Shown here in pieces: positions 10,483 through 22,334 of a DNA stretch of 64,000 bases (positions are counted from its first letter, which is position 1; each line of letters starts with the position of its first letter). Origin of the DNA: Phialocephala subalpina (taxonomy: Eukaryota > Ascomycota > Leotiomycetes > Helotiales > Mollisiaceae); NCBI GenBank assembly GCA_900073065.1, contig FJOG01000028.1, forward strand, positions 774,334 to 838,333. Direction: 5' to 3'. The notes below the pieces were generated by a model. It was not told where the DNA came from. It saw only the letters and a list, made by a program, of their open reading frames with translations, and searched no databases. A program made the position numbers and the translations under genes.

Positions 10483-12264
10483 ATGTTTCTTCGCCATCTC
10501 TCGCTCTATCTCTTCACACTTGTGTCATCAGCGACAGCAGCACTTCCTCCGATACATTATACGATCTCGCGACGAGGTGGAAGCTTTCCAGCACCCGACA
10601 CCGCCAATCTGACGTATCTTCTCGAGCAGGTCAAGGTTGTTGAGCAGCGATACAGTGCGACGACACGCACCTTCAGCGGGAACAAGGTCGTACGCAAACC
10701 GAAACGTGTTCATGGAACGCAAGCTGGGGCCGCTTTGCTGGGCGAAGCTAGTAGAGATGGTAAGTCTTCATTTCGCTGATATGCTTTGGAAATATACGAC
10801 ACAGACATACTAACTTCAAGACTCCGAGCTATAGGAAATTGGTTTGCATCTTTGCACATTGGAGATCCAATGCAAGAAGTCGATATGGATCTCGACATGT
10901 TGACTGCAGACTTTTGGATTCTTTCCACAAGCAGTGATAAGGGATCCTTCTTCCTTGACTTCAATAGCAAATCCTATGGTTGAGTGCCAGCTGCTGCTTC
11001 AATGCATTGTACCTCTACTGACCCAAATATAGTTGATTCCGAAAACCCCTTGGCGTTTCCTACCTGCCGTCAACCGAAAGACCTCGTCCATTTACCTACC
11101 ATACAACGATCAGTTCCCCTCTCCTTCGCCCATTGCAGGCCTTCCAAGCAATGGATCAGGTCGCTTCTGCCATCTGGTGCCTACCTTGGCCTTGCGCCAT
11201 CTACAGCTCTGAGCCAGACCAAGACGATGTCCCTTATGCCACAGTTGGTTGAGAAACAGATCATAGATACCCCGATATGGTCGATTATGCTGGCCAACAG
11301 AAAAGAAGGCATATTCAGTATAGGAGGCACTTCCGTGGCGTCAGTCAGAGAAGTAGAGCGAGAGACGGAGGATAGCTTGGCCCGACTAGGGCATCAAAAA
11401 TCAGAACGAAGCTTTACCATCAATGATGCGCCACGCCGAGAGGATGGCGACAAATTGAGCGAGTGGAAATGGATGAAGGTTCAAGGTGCAGAAGGCTGGT
11501 GGCAGATTCTGATGCGGGGCGTGTTTGTCGAGGGGATCAAAATCCTGGACAGCCAGCCAGTTGTTCTAGATGTAAGTCTGCCGCAGCCTCTGGGTGCTAG
11601 AAATGCTCACTGCAAGCAGATCAATACACCGTTCATTATCGCACCCCCATTGGCTGCTAGGTAAGCCCACCCTTTTGGAGCAACATTACCCTTTCCCTTT
11701 GTTTCGAGAGTTCGAAATATCCCAAGTCTTCCGGGACATTCTACTCTCGTCTTTGAAGTGCTCGAATAGGGATACTGACTTCGAGACCTTGGGTATAGGA
11801 CTTTCTACGCATCCATCTCTGGCAGCAAGCGGTTGTCACCTCCCTACGATCAATTCCACGCCTACCCTTGCTTCAATCTACCGCGAATAAATTTCGAGTT
11901 CGACCAATGGAATGTTCAGGTGCTAAACGCTAAAAGAGATAAGGGTACATTCTCTCCCGGTGGACGGTTTTCTCTCGGCAGGATGACGAGGGGCAGTGGC
12001 TTCTGTATTGGAACTATCATCGAATCCAGGGTGGGTATTAGCACGTCTGATGCAAGGGAATCTAATTCTAAAGTCCACGTTGATGGTGGCAATGGCCTTT
12101 CGGATGTTTGGATCATCGGCGAACCCTTTTACAGAGATGTTCAAGTTGCCTTTCATGTGAGTTTCCGAGCCCTTTCGTACCTTGCTAGCGGAGTCGACTT
12201 CGATGCAGCATGCTGATCTTATCTGTAGTGGAGAGATAAGCTAGTGGGGATGCAACGAGCCTGA
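10483..12264 (+). CDS. Secreted A1 (pepsin-like) protease homologue lacking both catalytic DTG motifs
   Basis: Six exons by my model (10483-10759, 10835-10978, 11033-11571, 11620-11660, 11799-12156, 12229-12264); every junction keeps frame. A signal peptide (MFLRHLSLYLFTLVSSATAA) precedes a propeptide-like segment. The fold markers of pepsin-type proteases are visible: GNWFASLHIGDPMQEVDMDL (family: yf.ni.iGtPpQ.v.vdl), GAYLGLAPS, GIFSIGG, WWQILMRGV, and near the end VWIIGEPFYRDVQVAFH (family: LGd.Flr.yyvvfD). Where the first catalytic DTG should be the sequence reads DMLTADFW, and where the second should be it reads DINTPFIIAP. Both Asp residues remain but the Gly/Thr scaffold is lost. It is probably inactive as a protease and could be a binding or decoy protein. 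The stretch 11040-11160 is the least certain part. Confidence 0.7.
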
Positions 12265-12876
12265 AATAAGATTTTCACGACGGCCTCCAGCCGATCAGAC
12301 CGTTCAGATCTTCCAAAAATTAATTTAGTTGTATGTACAGTACTGTACCTGGTGCCGTGCTGTGCATGTGGTGATTACTGTGGTCGACAGGGGAAAACAA
12401 CGATCAGCGGGAGGATAACCTCAACCGAGCCGGCCCCTGAGCCGGCGTGGAGTTCGTCTGAAGCTAACAAAGTCAATCTCAGCTTGAGACGAAACGAACT
12501 TCGGACCAGCGTCCGCTTAAGTTGAATAAGCTTGACGATCACCAACCAGCGTCTAGGATTCTTCCTTGATATCTTTGCAGCAGCCTTGCAGAAGTGCCGC
12601 ATCCTAGACTAGCGGAAGCTTAACTACTTTGGTACGCCTCCCCCTTATCTACCGAGGCAGCGCTTGTGGAGCCTCAACAATTTGTCCGAGCCGTCTCGCA
12701 GCAGCTTGCAGCCATCGAGTTTTTGCAATTTACGATCAGATCACTCTGATAAGTACGTCTGGGGCCCCATTTTCTTCTTTTTCCCCTTGTCCTTCGCTCC
12801 TGTTTGGCACGTTGTCGAGAAGTAGACATCTCCCTCGCTTTGCTTCTGAGCCCTGACCTCGGTCCTCCTTTTCATC
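12265..12876. promoter_or_regulatory. Upstream region of the HsbA-like gene
   Basis: No gene is supported here. The 130 bases before 12877 are strongly pyrimidine-rich, as is usual ahead of highly expressed fungal secreted-protein genes. Confidence 0.35.
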
Positions 12877-13428
12877 ATGGTCTCTTTCAAGTCACTCTTT
12901 TTTCTCGCCACAGCTGCCCTCCAGCTCGTGAGCGCCAACCCTCTTGCTATCCGCAGTCTTGACGCGGATCTCATCCTTGTCGACCTAAAGGCGCTCGACG
13001 ACACCGTCAAGGGTCTCTCAAAGTCAATCGAGCTTTACCCTGGAGGAGCTGTTGAAGCCGGACCTATCCTCGTTGCGTTCTCTGCTGTCCACATCGCGAA
13101 CAGAAAAGCTTATGGTACCGCCTGTGCCATCAAGAACTTGACCATCTCCGACTCGTATACCGTCCTCAACTACGTGAGCAAGACCCTCGGCGTCGATATC
13201 CCGTCGGGAGTGAAGGATCTTAAGGCAAAAAAGGAGGAGTGTGTCAAGTCGGGTCTGGAGAAGAGTGTTGTTAGCAGTTTGGATCTTCTGAAGTATGATC
13301 ATGAGTCTTTGAGTGGAGCTTTGGGGAAGAAGCTCAGCCAAGATCAGGGTGTGCAGTTGGAGGCTTATGGGGTGGTTAAGTCGATTGATGATGCTATCAA
13401 GGAGGGTATAGCGGGTTTCTCGAGCTAG
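12877..13428 (+). CDS. HsbA-type hydrophobic surface-binding / cell wall galactomannoprotein
   Basis: A single exon of 183 residues. The start ATG lies in CATCATGGTC and is followed by a clean signal peptide (MVSFKSLFFLATAALQLVSA, then NP). The mature part is helical, with the spacing of the HsbA domain (PF12296): DLKALDDTVKGLSKSIELY, AVHIANRKAYGTACAI, SDSYTVLNYVSKTLGVDI, then DLKAKKEECVKSGLEKSVVS and a helix ending SIDDAIKEGI. Two cysteines (in GTACAI and EECVK) could form a disulphide. In Aspergillus, HsbA adsorbs to hydrophobic surfaces and recruits cutinase-like enzymes; related proteins are wall antigens. No GPI signal follows, so a freely secreted protein is likely. Confidence 0.85.
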   Translation: MVSFKSLFFLATAALQLVSANPLAIRSLDADLILVDLKALDDTVKGLSKSIELYPGGAVEAGPILVAFSAVHIANRKAYGTACAIKNLTISDSYTVLNYVSKTLGVDIPSGVKDLKAKKEECVKSGLEKSVVSSLDLLKYDHESLSGALGKKLSQDQGVQLEAYGVVKSIDDAIKEGIAGFSS

Positions 13429-14299
13429 AGGCTCGCTGGGTTATAGGTCAAGGCAAGGATGGGTTATGATGGTATGAGATCAGGTTGGGTACCGGGGGTA
13501 ATCCTTCGGGTTTGGTGATTTGGGGGTTGATGTGATGGATGATAGACTTCTCTTCAGGCAACATGGAGGTATTGGATTGTATGATTCTTAAACCAGCAAG
13601 CAACGATAATGACATCGCGGGACTGGGGCTGGTCGTCCTCTTCTTACGTTCCCTTCAAGTACATACTTTTCGACTCCAAGCAACGATTAATATATTGTGG
13701 CCTGGTTTGGTACTCGGGCTCAAGTCAAGATATTTTCAACTTGCGATACTGGCCAACAAGAGTGACATTCGTTCAAAGTATGTAAATTTTCCCCAGGATA
13801 TTTGGACTGCCGACACTGCTTCTTGACATGACGTTCGCCAAGCGGCCTCGTGGGTCAATTACCCCTTTATCCTCCATGAGTGTTCGTGATGGTTAAGCAC
13901 GTCGAACTTAGTGCGATAGGTACAGCACTACATCATTCTTTTCAGTATCTTCTTTCAGAAACTATGTTATCTTAAGTGTTGCTGGTACTTGCTATCTATG
14001 ATTGCTACTTTGTTCTTTTGAATTTGGTCACAAGCTCACGTGCGATGGATAAAGAAGAAGTATATCTTCAGACTTTAAGATGTTTGTCTTTGAAGAAACA
14101 CTGGACAGAGACCGAGTGGAAATTTAGTATATATGCTCTGGTGAGAAGCACCAAAAGTTGGATCTCGAGGGTCCACTGCTCTACAATAGGTGCGTATATC
14201 ATGTTTTCGGCCCGGTATGTTTCGGCTCGGGCACGTTGCACTCTTCATCAGACCCGCGCTAGCAAAAAGTACACAAAGCCCCAAAAGGATAGTGAACAA
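13429..14299. other. Intergenic region, nothing recognised
   Basis: About 870 bases between convergent genes. Several short ORFs overlap in opposite frames and none has a recognisable domain. It probably holds the 3' UTRs of the HsbA-like and RING/NF-X1 genes. Confidence 0.5.
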
Positions 14300-16332
14300 T
14301 CAGCTCAGTGTATACGAGCAACCATTCTTGAATCTCCCGTCAGTTTTCATCTGTAACCTCAGCGCCGCTATCAGTCCCAGCGGTACCACCACGTCTTCCC
14401 GCAAGCCCTTCATTTTCTGCCCGCCAGCCTCGTAGTCTGCTCTCCTGGCGCAGACCTGCAGGTTGTCAGGATAATATCCGAATGCTGCTGTCCTCATCAC
14501 AACCTCCTTCTCATTTTTAGGGCTCCATTCTCTGATCCCTTGCTTCGTGATCTGGGCTGGTGAGAGGCCAGAGGTACTGTACACTTTCATGAAGGGTTGA
14601 TACACGCAGTGTGTGGTGAAGTAGTGCATGTTAGGGATTTGAAGAGAGATCTCTGGGATCAGGACATGTGGATTGTCTCGTGTTGTTTGGGTCCAAGTTC
14701 CTGTTTTGAAGATCGCTTCTGTTGTTCCTTGGGGAAGTGTAGTATCGTTTGAATTCGGGTTTGGGGGTGAGGTGCAAGTCAGGTTCATAATTCTCCACAT
14801 GTGTTTGTATAGGTCGAAATTGATGGCAACATGGATTTCTGGTGACAGGGTGCCGGTCATGCGGTGATAGGAGTAGAAGGGATCAGTTGAAAGTTTTGAC
14901 TTTTCCACGGGGACTGTCATCTTGAATTCATCGATACCGATTTGGCGTATTGGTTCCTCCAGAGTGTCCGGGACGTAGAGGGTGAATGAGGATGAGGGAA
15001 TGCTTGAGCTTCCATAGTCTTTTTCTGCGGGTTCGTTAGCGGTGGGTTTGACAAATTTTTAGAGTGCTTCATACGATTGTCCAACTTCACTCGAGTGTCA
15101 AAACCACGGCAGCTGTCTTTCATCTGATCCTTCCAGGCGGCATGAGGCCCCGCTGCTGCTCTGGTGGATGTTAGCACTGTACGATCTATTGGGACTGCAA
15201 CCTACAATACAAATACATCGAGTGAGAGTGCTGCGGCAAAGCAAATTGCAAGCAAGTAGATTATGAGTTTAGTACCGAGACTGAACCTAGAAATGTTAAA
15301 ACCCATGAATATTGCTTTCGATGCGCAATTAGCCAGAGCCAGTCCGATGATTCCGAAAAAAGGTGTGAGTACAACGACTGCGGCGATTGTCAAGCCACTT
15401 TCTTTTCCACGCATCTTCTCCGTGAAATGTCTATGTTCTAGAGGACGGGTCAATCGGTCGATTCGACTGATCATCCAGTATAAAAACGGTGCTGTGATGA
15501 TTATCAAGCCAACAAAAGCCCAAATTGCCCTACGTGAGTAGTATTTAGCATTCCTCTCTGGCAAATTGGCGTGTCCGTCCTCATCTGGTACAAGCCTTTG
15601 AGCCCCCATGACTGAAGCAAATTCTCGGGATCCAGAAGCCGAATTTTGCTGAGATCCTGCTTCTTGTCTCTCAACCCGATTCATTTGTCTGTGATACTCG
15701 ACAGGCGACATGTTGGCTGTTGCAGGGGTCCTTCCAAACGGCTTGTCGCGCTGCGAGGGACACCAGTCGTTACAGACAACGGGCTCGCACGGTCCAGGAT
15801 GGCAAACCTTGCTACAATTGCTGAGGCATGGTGCTGTGGGGTTGCCAGTGCATTTGTTCGGCTTGAAGCAGATTGCACCACAAGAATTGCCAGTGTAAGA
15901 GAGCTTTTCCTGTAATCGCCTCCCGCACCAGCAAGAAGGGACCATGTTCGAAGCTTTCCCAACTTGGAGAGTCTTGCATGTTGGGCATGGCCAAGTGAAC
16001 GTGCCCTTCTTTTCCGCCCAGGCCTTGATACAGGTGAAATGGTAGATGTGATGACAGCTCTTGCATGACCATAGCTGCGTTTCTGCATCGATCTCGTCAT
16101 GGCATATCACGCGGTCTGCTTTCCCATTCATGAGGTCTTGAATAATCTGATTGCCGCGTTCTTGCTTCGGGCACACTGGCGGATCATCTTGGAATTCTCT
16201 ATTAGTAAAGGATTTTTCATTTCATGACTGTTTTTTGGGAGTCAACGAACCTTGCTTTACGGAGACAGCATCTAGAACAATGTCATGGTCAGGCTCCGCA
16301 TTCCATGTTGCATGTCTGATTGCGTTAAACAT
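14300..16332 (-). CDS. NF-X1/RING zinc-finger protein with membrane segments
   Basis: Exons 16332-16251, 16196-15075 and 15024-14300, assuming the in-frame TAG at 15204-15202 is bypassed. Next to the N-terminus is an NF-X1-like RING-CH block: VICHDEI, WSCKSCHHIYHFTCIKAW, PCPTCKTLQ, then CWCGRR, SCGAIC and the NF-X1 motif CHPGPCEPV. The first zinc ligand of the usual CxIC pair is Arg here (RVIC). Three hydrophobic segments follow (AIWAFVGLIIITAPFLYWMI, LTIAAVVVLTPFFGIIGLAL, LIIYLLAICFAAALSLDVFV), then a domain of about 270 residues that I do not recognise. NF-X1 proteins are E3 ligases or transcription regulators; membrane anchoring suggests an organelle-bound E3. If the TAG is a true stop, the gene ends at 15202 and 14300-15199 would be a remnant without its own clear start. 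Confidence 0.55.
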
Positions 16333-17289
16333 CGTTCTCGAGTCAGAAGGTTCGAGGACAGGAGCGAGTTGTAATTGATTCGCATGGAAAACAAGATATC
16401 GAAAACGAAACGGGACTTGGCTTCTACTTATGATTCCGCAAAATTCTCGTGGGGAAGAACGGTACCATCAACTAAATGTCATGTGACAGTATGAGGGGGT
16501 ACTAGCGCTGCTAGTTCCCATGGCGTACCATGGTTGAGGCATATCGCGAAACGTCACAGTAACTATGCTCTCAATCATTTCAATCCCTGAAGTCCTTTTC
16601 GGAAATCAAAAGAGGACGCTCTTCTGATTCTAGCTTCGTGATTGTTGGATATGAAAGTGTGAAGTCAGGTCGTACTTTCCCAATTCGCACCGCATAGCAC
16701 TCAAACATACCCAGGTATTCTAGTATTGTAGGTTCCCATTTGAGAACATCATGCTCTCCACGAGACATTACGGGGCGGGACCCAGTGTAGAGACCTTTTC
16801 TAGTGCATTTCTAGAAGACTTCTCGATCTCTTCTGGAGCATTTCTTCGGCGTTTCTAGGCTCTCTCGTGTTTTTCAAATGCGTCTCGGTCCCAGAGCAAG
16901 GTGAAAAACAGGAGAGCGTGAGATCATGACCACAGGGGCCAACGTTCAAGGAGCTAGCATGAAAATAAAGTTGCCCAGAACATTTTAGCATTTGCTTTAG
17001 AAGATTCGATGTCGTGATGCATGAGAAGAAGAACTAGCGATCGTGCGGCTCAACGCCGTCGCTAGCATTCCGTTCCGTCATATCGGGATCCCATAATGCG
17101 GGGCAACGTCTGAAGGAAACGTGCGAAAGAAAAACAAGAAAATAGGGATTGACACTCGACGAAAGGAGGTTAATGAACTGCATGCTGATGGGACGAGATG
17201 GCGCATATGACGCCCAGAAAGATGGAAACAGGTTGCGATTGAAACCACTCAGAAAGTTTCAGATATATACCATCTATTCGTGTTCATAA
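16333..17289. other. Intergenic region, nothing recognised
   Basis: About 950 bases. Only short unsupported ORFs are present. The right part (17000-17289) is the 3' flank of the GH35-like gene. Confidence 0.5.
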
Positions 17290-19146
17290 TCAGATATCGC
17301 TGCTGTCCTCCTCAAGGGAGTACACCTCGCACTCGGCGATCATAGTGCGAGCGGGAATGGTGACACAGATCGGGAAGCCACCATAATCCGGATCCTCATT
17401 TGGCATCATCAGGAACCTTCCGCTTCGAGTCTCATCGCCGTTGAGCTTCTTGCCCGTGATGAGCTTCCCGGTATCCTTGTCAACCACTTTCTCAGTGAAG
17501 TTCAAGATGCCCGTGAAAGTAGACTTTGGAGACGTGTTCTTGAACTCAGCCTGGAAGCCCCAACCGATCAAAAGGAATTTGGCTCCGCCTTGATGAATGA
17601 GCATCCCTGCACCAGGCCCTGGCTTTCCGAACACAAAGCAGCGATTGATGGTTACTTCAAAGTCACCGAAGCGTGCGACAGTTGGTAAGGAGGGGTCACG
17701 ACCATCTTCCAGCAGTTCGTCGAAAAAGAATCCTATCGAGGAACCAGGATTTCTGTGTGCTTCCAGGACAATTTCTTTGACCTGAGACAGCAAGCGATAG
17801 TGTCTTGTGAAAGGGTTTGTCTCTGGCTCCAATGTGTCGATACCAAATGGGGAAGTACCGATCGCTTGAAAGCTTCCGAACGCTTTCCAAATTCGGCGTG
17901 CACCATACTCATCGCGGCGCTGCTCTGGAATAAAGAGAGGTTGATTGAGGTGGCGATACTTCTTGCAGGATACGCTGTAGTCGTTCAGGTAGATATCCGG
18001 GGCGATGAAATCGAGTGATGGCGCGAATGTCCTCCAAATATCGAGAACGTTGCTGACTCCACCTCCAGAGGGATAATCCCCAGGCTCGCCTCCTCCTCCA
18101 GCAATGACTGGGAATGCGTTATCATCATCTGATCCCACATAGTTTTGCCACACATTGGTGTACAAAGGAATGCCGTATTCCTTCTTTCCAGCGGCAGCAA
18201 CGTGATTGACATACACGGCATAGTGGTAGGCCATGAAAAGCTCGTCCGTCTGCTTGCTCTTTCCAAATACGGTCTCCCATGAGCCCGCTTTGTGATCAAG
18301 ACTCTTGAATACCTGTAAATTACTCTTCAAGTCTGGAGACAGTGAATCCCAGTTTGATGAAAGATGTTCAACGAGCTCCTTGGGTACTTGCCCTGAAAAT
18401 TTCTTGTTCGCAGTGGCGCTGCCATCTCTAGAGTCGCCTAATAGGCCAGTCTCGTTCTCAACTTGAGTCATTATCACAGTGCCGTGAGCTTGATCGACTT
18501 CCTTCACATGACTCATCAAGGCAGAGAACGCTCGCGCGTCAGCATCCCGAACTCCGGTATGAAAGATCGAGACAACATCGGCGGTCTTAAGCACACCTCC
18601 CGCTTTTCTGAGATGAGCCCTTGGGAAGCGCTTGATGTCTTGCTTTACCCAAGAAGGTGCATATGATGAAAGGCCTAGAACCGGTCAGGGATTTCTGCAT
18701 CAGAGGTGCGATACTTACCATTCTTGAACGACCCAAACCAGAGAAGGACGAGATGAAGACCATGAGACCTCGCACCCTCGATGACCTTGTCTAATTCCGA
18801 GAAGTCAAACTTGCCCTCTACAGGCTCAATGTCCTCCCATGTAACGCAGCCCAAGACAGTATTGATATGGGTGTCAACAAGTTTTTGCCATACTGTATCC
18901 ACTACAAGAAGTCAGTAAGTGCTTTCAGGGGATGCTGAGGAGTCGAGGAGCCGAGATCTTCGGGAGCTCGACTCCCTACGGAATGGTAGAATCAGGGCGA
19001 TATCTATACATACTGTACGCAGACGAGGTCATGGAAGAATTTTGCAACTCAGCGCCGAGCATGAGAAACGGCTTCCCATTGACGATCAACTGCTGTGAGA
19101 TCTCAATGCTCTGCAAATGAGGTATCGCTTTGGTATTAGACGCCAT
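17290..19146 (-). CDS. GH35-like beta-galactosidase (DUF5597 type)
   Basis: Three exons: 19146-19014, 18901-18719 and 18674-17290. The first intron is the introner-like copy described separately. The protein opens with a TIM-barrel start (QLIVNGKPFLMLGAELQNSS), then VLGCVTWEDIEPVEGKFDFS and GLHLVLLWFGSFKNG. The acid/base motif is MTQVENETG and the probable nucleophile is the Glu of PLFIPEQRRDEYG. The C-terminal half (FGKPGPGAGMLIHQGG, FLLIGWGFQAEF) matches the beta-rich DUF5597 region. It should release galactose or a similar sugar from a small glycoside. No signal peptide is seen at MASNTKAIPHLQ, so it is probably intracellular and depends on uptake of the substrate. That fits the divergent sugar permease at 19851 and the Zn2Cys6 regulator beyond it. 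The exact substrate is inferred. Confidence 0.82.
18902..19013 (-). mobile_element. Introner-like intron, copy A (first intron of GH35-like gene)
   Basis: This 112-base intron runs from the donor at 19013 (GTATGT) to the acceptor at 18902. From about 16 bases inside the donor to the acceptor it is homologous to the esf2 intron 55828-55941. The first 61 aligned bases differ at four places, all C/T exchanges. Both copies end with the branch site and acceptor ACTTACTRACTTCTTGTAG. The middle has 9-base inverted arms (GGAGTCGAG at 18939-18947 and CTCGACTCC at 18967-18975) that can form a hairpin. The copy is in the sense orientation of its host gene. Confidence 0.85.
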
Positions 19147-19850
19147 GTTGGATGATAGAGGATACTCGGTTCGCATTGCGAGGTGGCTTTTGAATTATGC
19201 AGTCGAATGATCTTTCGAGGCAGTCAGAATGTCCTCGAGAAGATGAACGCGTCAGACCATTCTGATATATGTTGAAAGTGTCGCCTGGATCTCCCAGTGC
19301 CATGCAGTTGACACGAAGCCTTCAGTGTTGGAGATCTGCAAACCGGACCATCTCTCGACGAAACCCGGGAATGGGCAGTGTTGATTGGTCCACAGGCCGG
19401 ACCCCTCAAGAATACGCCAGCTTCCCCACCTCTACTCGGGTGACTTGGCAGGCTCAAAGTAATCCGAGTCATGTACCGATCAAACTGACTGTCAAGCGTG
19501 AGACTGACCTTTTGTGGGGAGAAGTGTTTAGTACTGATTGAGACTAGATCTAGTTTTTTTTTGAGGCGGGGAGCACGGGGAAGGGGAAGCAGGCTTCCTC
19601 CGACGGGAATTGCCCTTCCTGATTGGCCAGAATGCCGGTCCTGGCCCCCTAGTCAAAATGTTTCGGGTATCTGCTCTATGGACAGAACATCGTGGCTGGC
19701 ACCAGACCCTTCGTTCGAACTCGATTGAACGAGCAGAATTCTATATAAGCCCAGTGCCGACGATGGTTAAGGAGACATTTGACTTGAAAGGACAAACGAT
19801 TTTGTTAACAATCTTTGAACCATCATCATTGTTCCTCGCCGCATCAGACA
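19147..19850. promoter_or_regulatory. Bidirectional promoter of the beta-galactosidase / permease pair
   Basis: About 700 bases between divergent starts. On the permease side a TATA box (CTATATAAGC, 19741-19750) lies about 100 bases before the ATG. Two matches to the carbon-repression consensus SYGGRG occur (GTGGGG near 19513 and GCGGGG at 19566-19571). The motif is short and expected by chance, so CreA control is only a suggestion. The layout resembles the lacA-lacpA arrangement known in Aspergillus. Confidence 0.5.
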
Positions 19851-21922
19851 ATGGAGAAAGACTTCTCCGATCAGGCAGTGGCTCAGGTCGACCGCGGCGA
19901 TGTTGACAGGTTGGCGTATTCATACGAGCATGTTGACGGCTTGGATGTTCCCGAGGTGACCTGGTATAAACATCGCGGGCTTCGACGACTGTATCTTATG
20001 ATGCCGGTCCTGTTCCTCGGCTCCACGACGAATGGCTATGATGGCTCCTTGTTGAATGGCCTTCAGACAATGGGTCCATGGCAAGATTGTAAGCAATTCA
20101 TAATTTGGATTCCCAGAACAATGGTTAACGGGTCTTCGCGTCACAGATTTCAATCATCCCACTGGATCGAGACTCGGTCTTATTACTGCCATCCAGCAGA
20201 TTGGTGCAATATGCGCTTTATTATTCAGCTCATACATCGCGGACTTGTTTGGCAGAAGAATTGGCGTTTCCACTGGCATCCTCATGCTGTTGATTGGTAC
20301 TATATTGCAAGGTCAGTCATAGATGGGATGCGTAGAGAGCAAATCGTAGCTTACCTTTCCCGCAGTTGTTCCCGCGAGCAATCATCTGGGAATGTTTCTT
20401 GGAGGAAGATTTCTTGTTGGGTTCGGGTAAGTGATTTGACTCCTCATTCATCGATGGAGCCATGCAATTAACAAGACCACCAGATCCAACCTCTCGCAAG
20501 GTTCTGCTCCATTACTGATCATGGAACTTGCGCATCCTCAGCATCGCGGAAAGCTTACAACTATGTGAGTAGAATTCCCAGCAGGCGACGCTCTGCGATT
20601 GCTCACAGTGTCAAGGTATAACACACTGTGGTATATGGGCGCCATCATTGCTGCTTGGACAGTCTTCGGAACCGTAAAGTATACTTCGGATGCGGCGTGG
20701 AGGATCCCGGTCGGACTCCAAGGAGCCATGCCAGCTATTCAATTGGCGCTGGTTTTCTGCTTGCCTGAATCCCCACGATGTAAGTGTCAATTTCTCGGAG
20801 AGTATTCCCCTTTTCGTGTTGTCCATGGAGTGTATTGCTCCAAATGCATTCTCAAGACATGCATCTGCACTCCTCAAATATTCCAAAACAGTAAGCTGAC
20901 TCCGAGATCTTAATGAACAGGGCTTTGCTCCCAAGACAGACCAGATGAAGCATTCCAAATATTGGTCAAGGTAAGCCTCCATGTTCCGTACGATATTGTA
21001 TGCGTGTTAAATGCTGACGAGGATATTGGAGTATCATGCAAACGGCGACTCGACAGACCACTTTGTGAAGTCCGAATTTCAAGAGATCCAGGAGACCCTC
21101 CGCCTCGAGCAACTCAACTCGAAGAATGGCTGGGGCGAATTTTTGAAGACTCCCGGCAACCGAAAAAGGCTTCTGCTCATTGCTTTGGTCTCCTTCTTCT
21201 CCCAGTGCTCGGGCAACGGCCTCGCATCATACTATCTTCATGACATCTTGAACTCTGTCGGTATCACAACTTCGTACGACCAATCTCTCATCAATGGCGG
21301 CCTTCAAATCTGGTCGTTCTTGGTCGCAATATTCTTCTCACTCTGTGTTGACAAGATGGGAAGAAAAATGCTATTCATGATTGCTGGAGTTGGTATGCTC
21401 TTCACGTTCAGCACCTTGACTGCTTGTTCTGCCGTGTATGCACAGTCTGGGAACTCTGGGGCAGGAAGTGCTGTCATCGCCATGATCTTCTTGTTTTATG
21501 GTGTCGCTGGCTTCGCCTGGCCAGGCTTGACTGTCGCCTATTGTGCTGAGATTTTGCCGTACAACATTCGGGCCAAGGGCATGGCAATCAACCTCGCGTT
21601 GACTGCGACAGCTTCGGTTTTCAATCAATATGGTAAGCCCGCATATTTGCCTCCCTAGTCGAATCATGTGTGCTGACCAATTCAAGTAAATCCGATCGGA
21701 CTCCAACACCTCGCGTGGAAGTTCTATTTCGTGTATATCGCGATTCTCGTCATCGAGTGTCTTTGTATTTGGTTCCTGTTCGTGGAAACAAAGGGTCCAA
21801 CTCTTGAGGAAATTGCTCGGCTGTTCGATGGCGATGCAGCTAACGTCTCGGGAAAAGACGTCCTGGACGAGAAAGAGGTGGCTGCTAGACGTGGCCATGC
21901 CGAACATGTAGAGGAGATCTGA
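19851..21922 (+). CDS. MFS sugar transporter, lactose-permease type
   Basis: Eight exons (19851-20088, 20147-20311, 20366-20426, 20484-20564, 20616-20779, 20921-20970, 21032-21632, 21687-21922); all junctions keep frame. The protein of about 530 residues has the fungal sugar-porter pattern: NGYDGSLLNGLQTMGPWQDY in helix 1, the loop 2-3 motif ADLFGRRIG, FLGGRFLVGFGSNLSQGSAP, the PESPRW motif before the central loop, the loop 8-9 motif DKMGRKM, and VETKGPTLEEIARLFDG after helix 12. LLLIALVSFFSQCSGNGLAS and the NGYDGSLLN start resemble lactose/cellobiose permeases rather than hexose carriers. It shares a promoter with the GH35-like enzyme, so uptake of a beta-galactoside is the likely job. Confidence 0.88.
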
Positions 21923-22334
21923 GCCTGACATGTTATTGGCTCTCTAGAACCGAGTTCGGATAGGGGATGACTAAATTTTCTTCCCTTGAGGTAGAACCCC
22001 CATAGACTGGTTGAAAGTCCAAGGCTCCTCCTGATGCAAAGCGATACTGACCACGCCCGTTGTCGTCCTGAAACTGGTGAGATTTTAGGAATGAGCATAA
22101 AGAGTAAAATTTGATAGAAACCTCAAGTTACATTTAATCGATTCCCTTGGCTTGCTTGCCTTGAAATTCCGGTCCTGATAAAAGTGCCCGAATTTCTAAT
22201 ACTTTGGTGTGTCGCTTTTTCGAAAATGGCGAGCGGGGTTAGGCGCCGACATCTAATAAGAGGAACCATGGAGCTCCAATGTATAGCGATAGTAGTATAT
22301 ATTTCGAAATCATGGAATATTGAAGACGTTTTGA

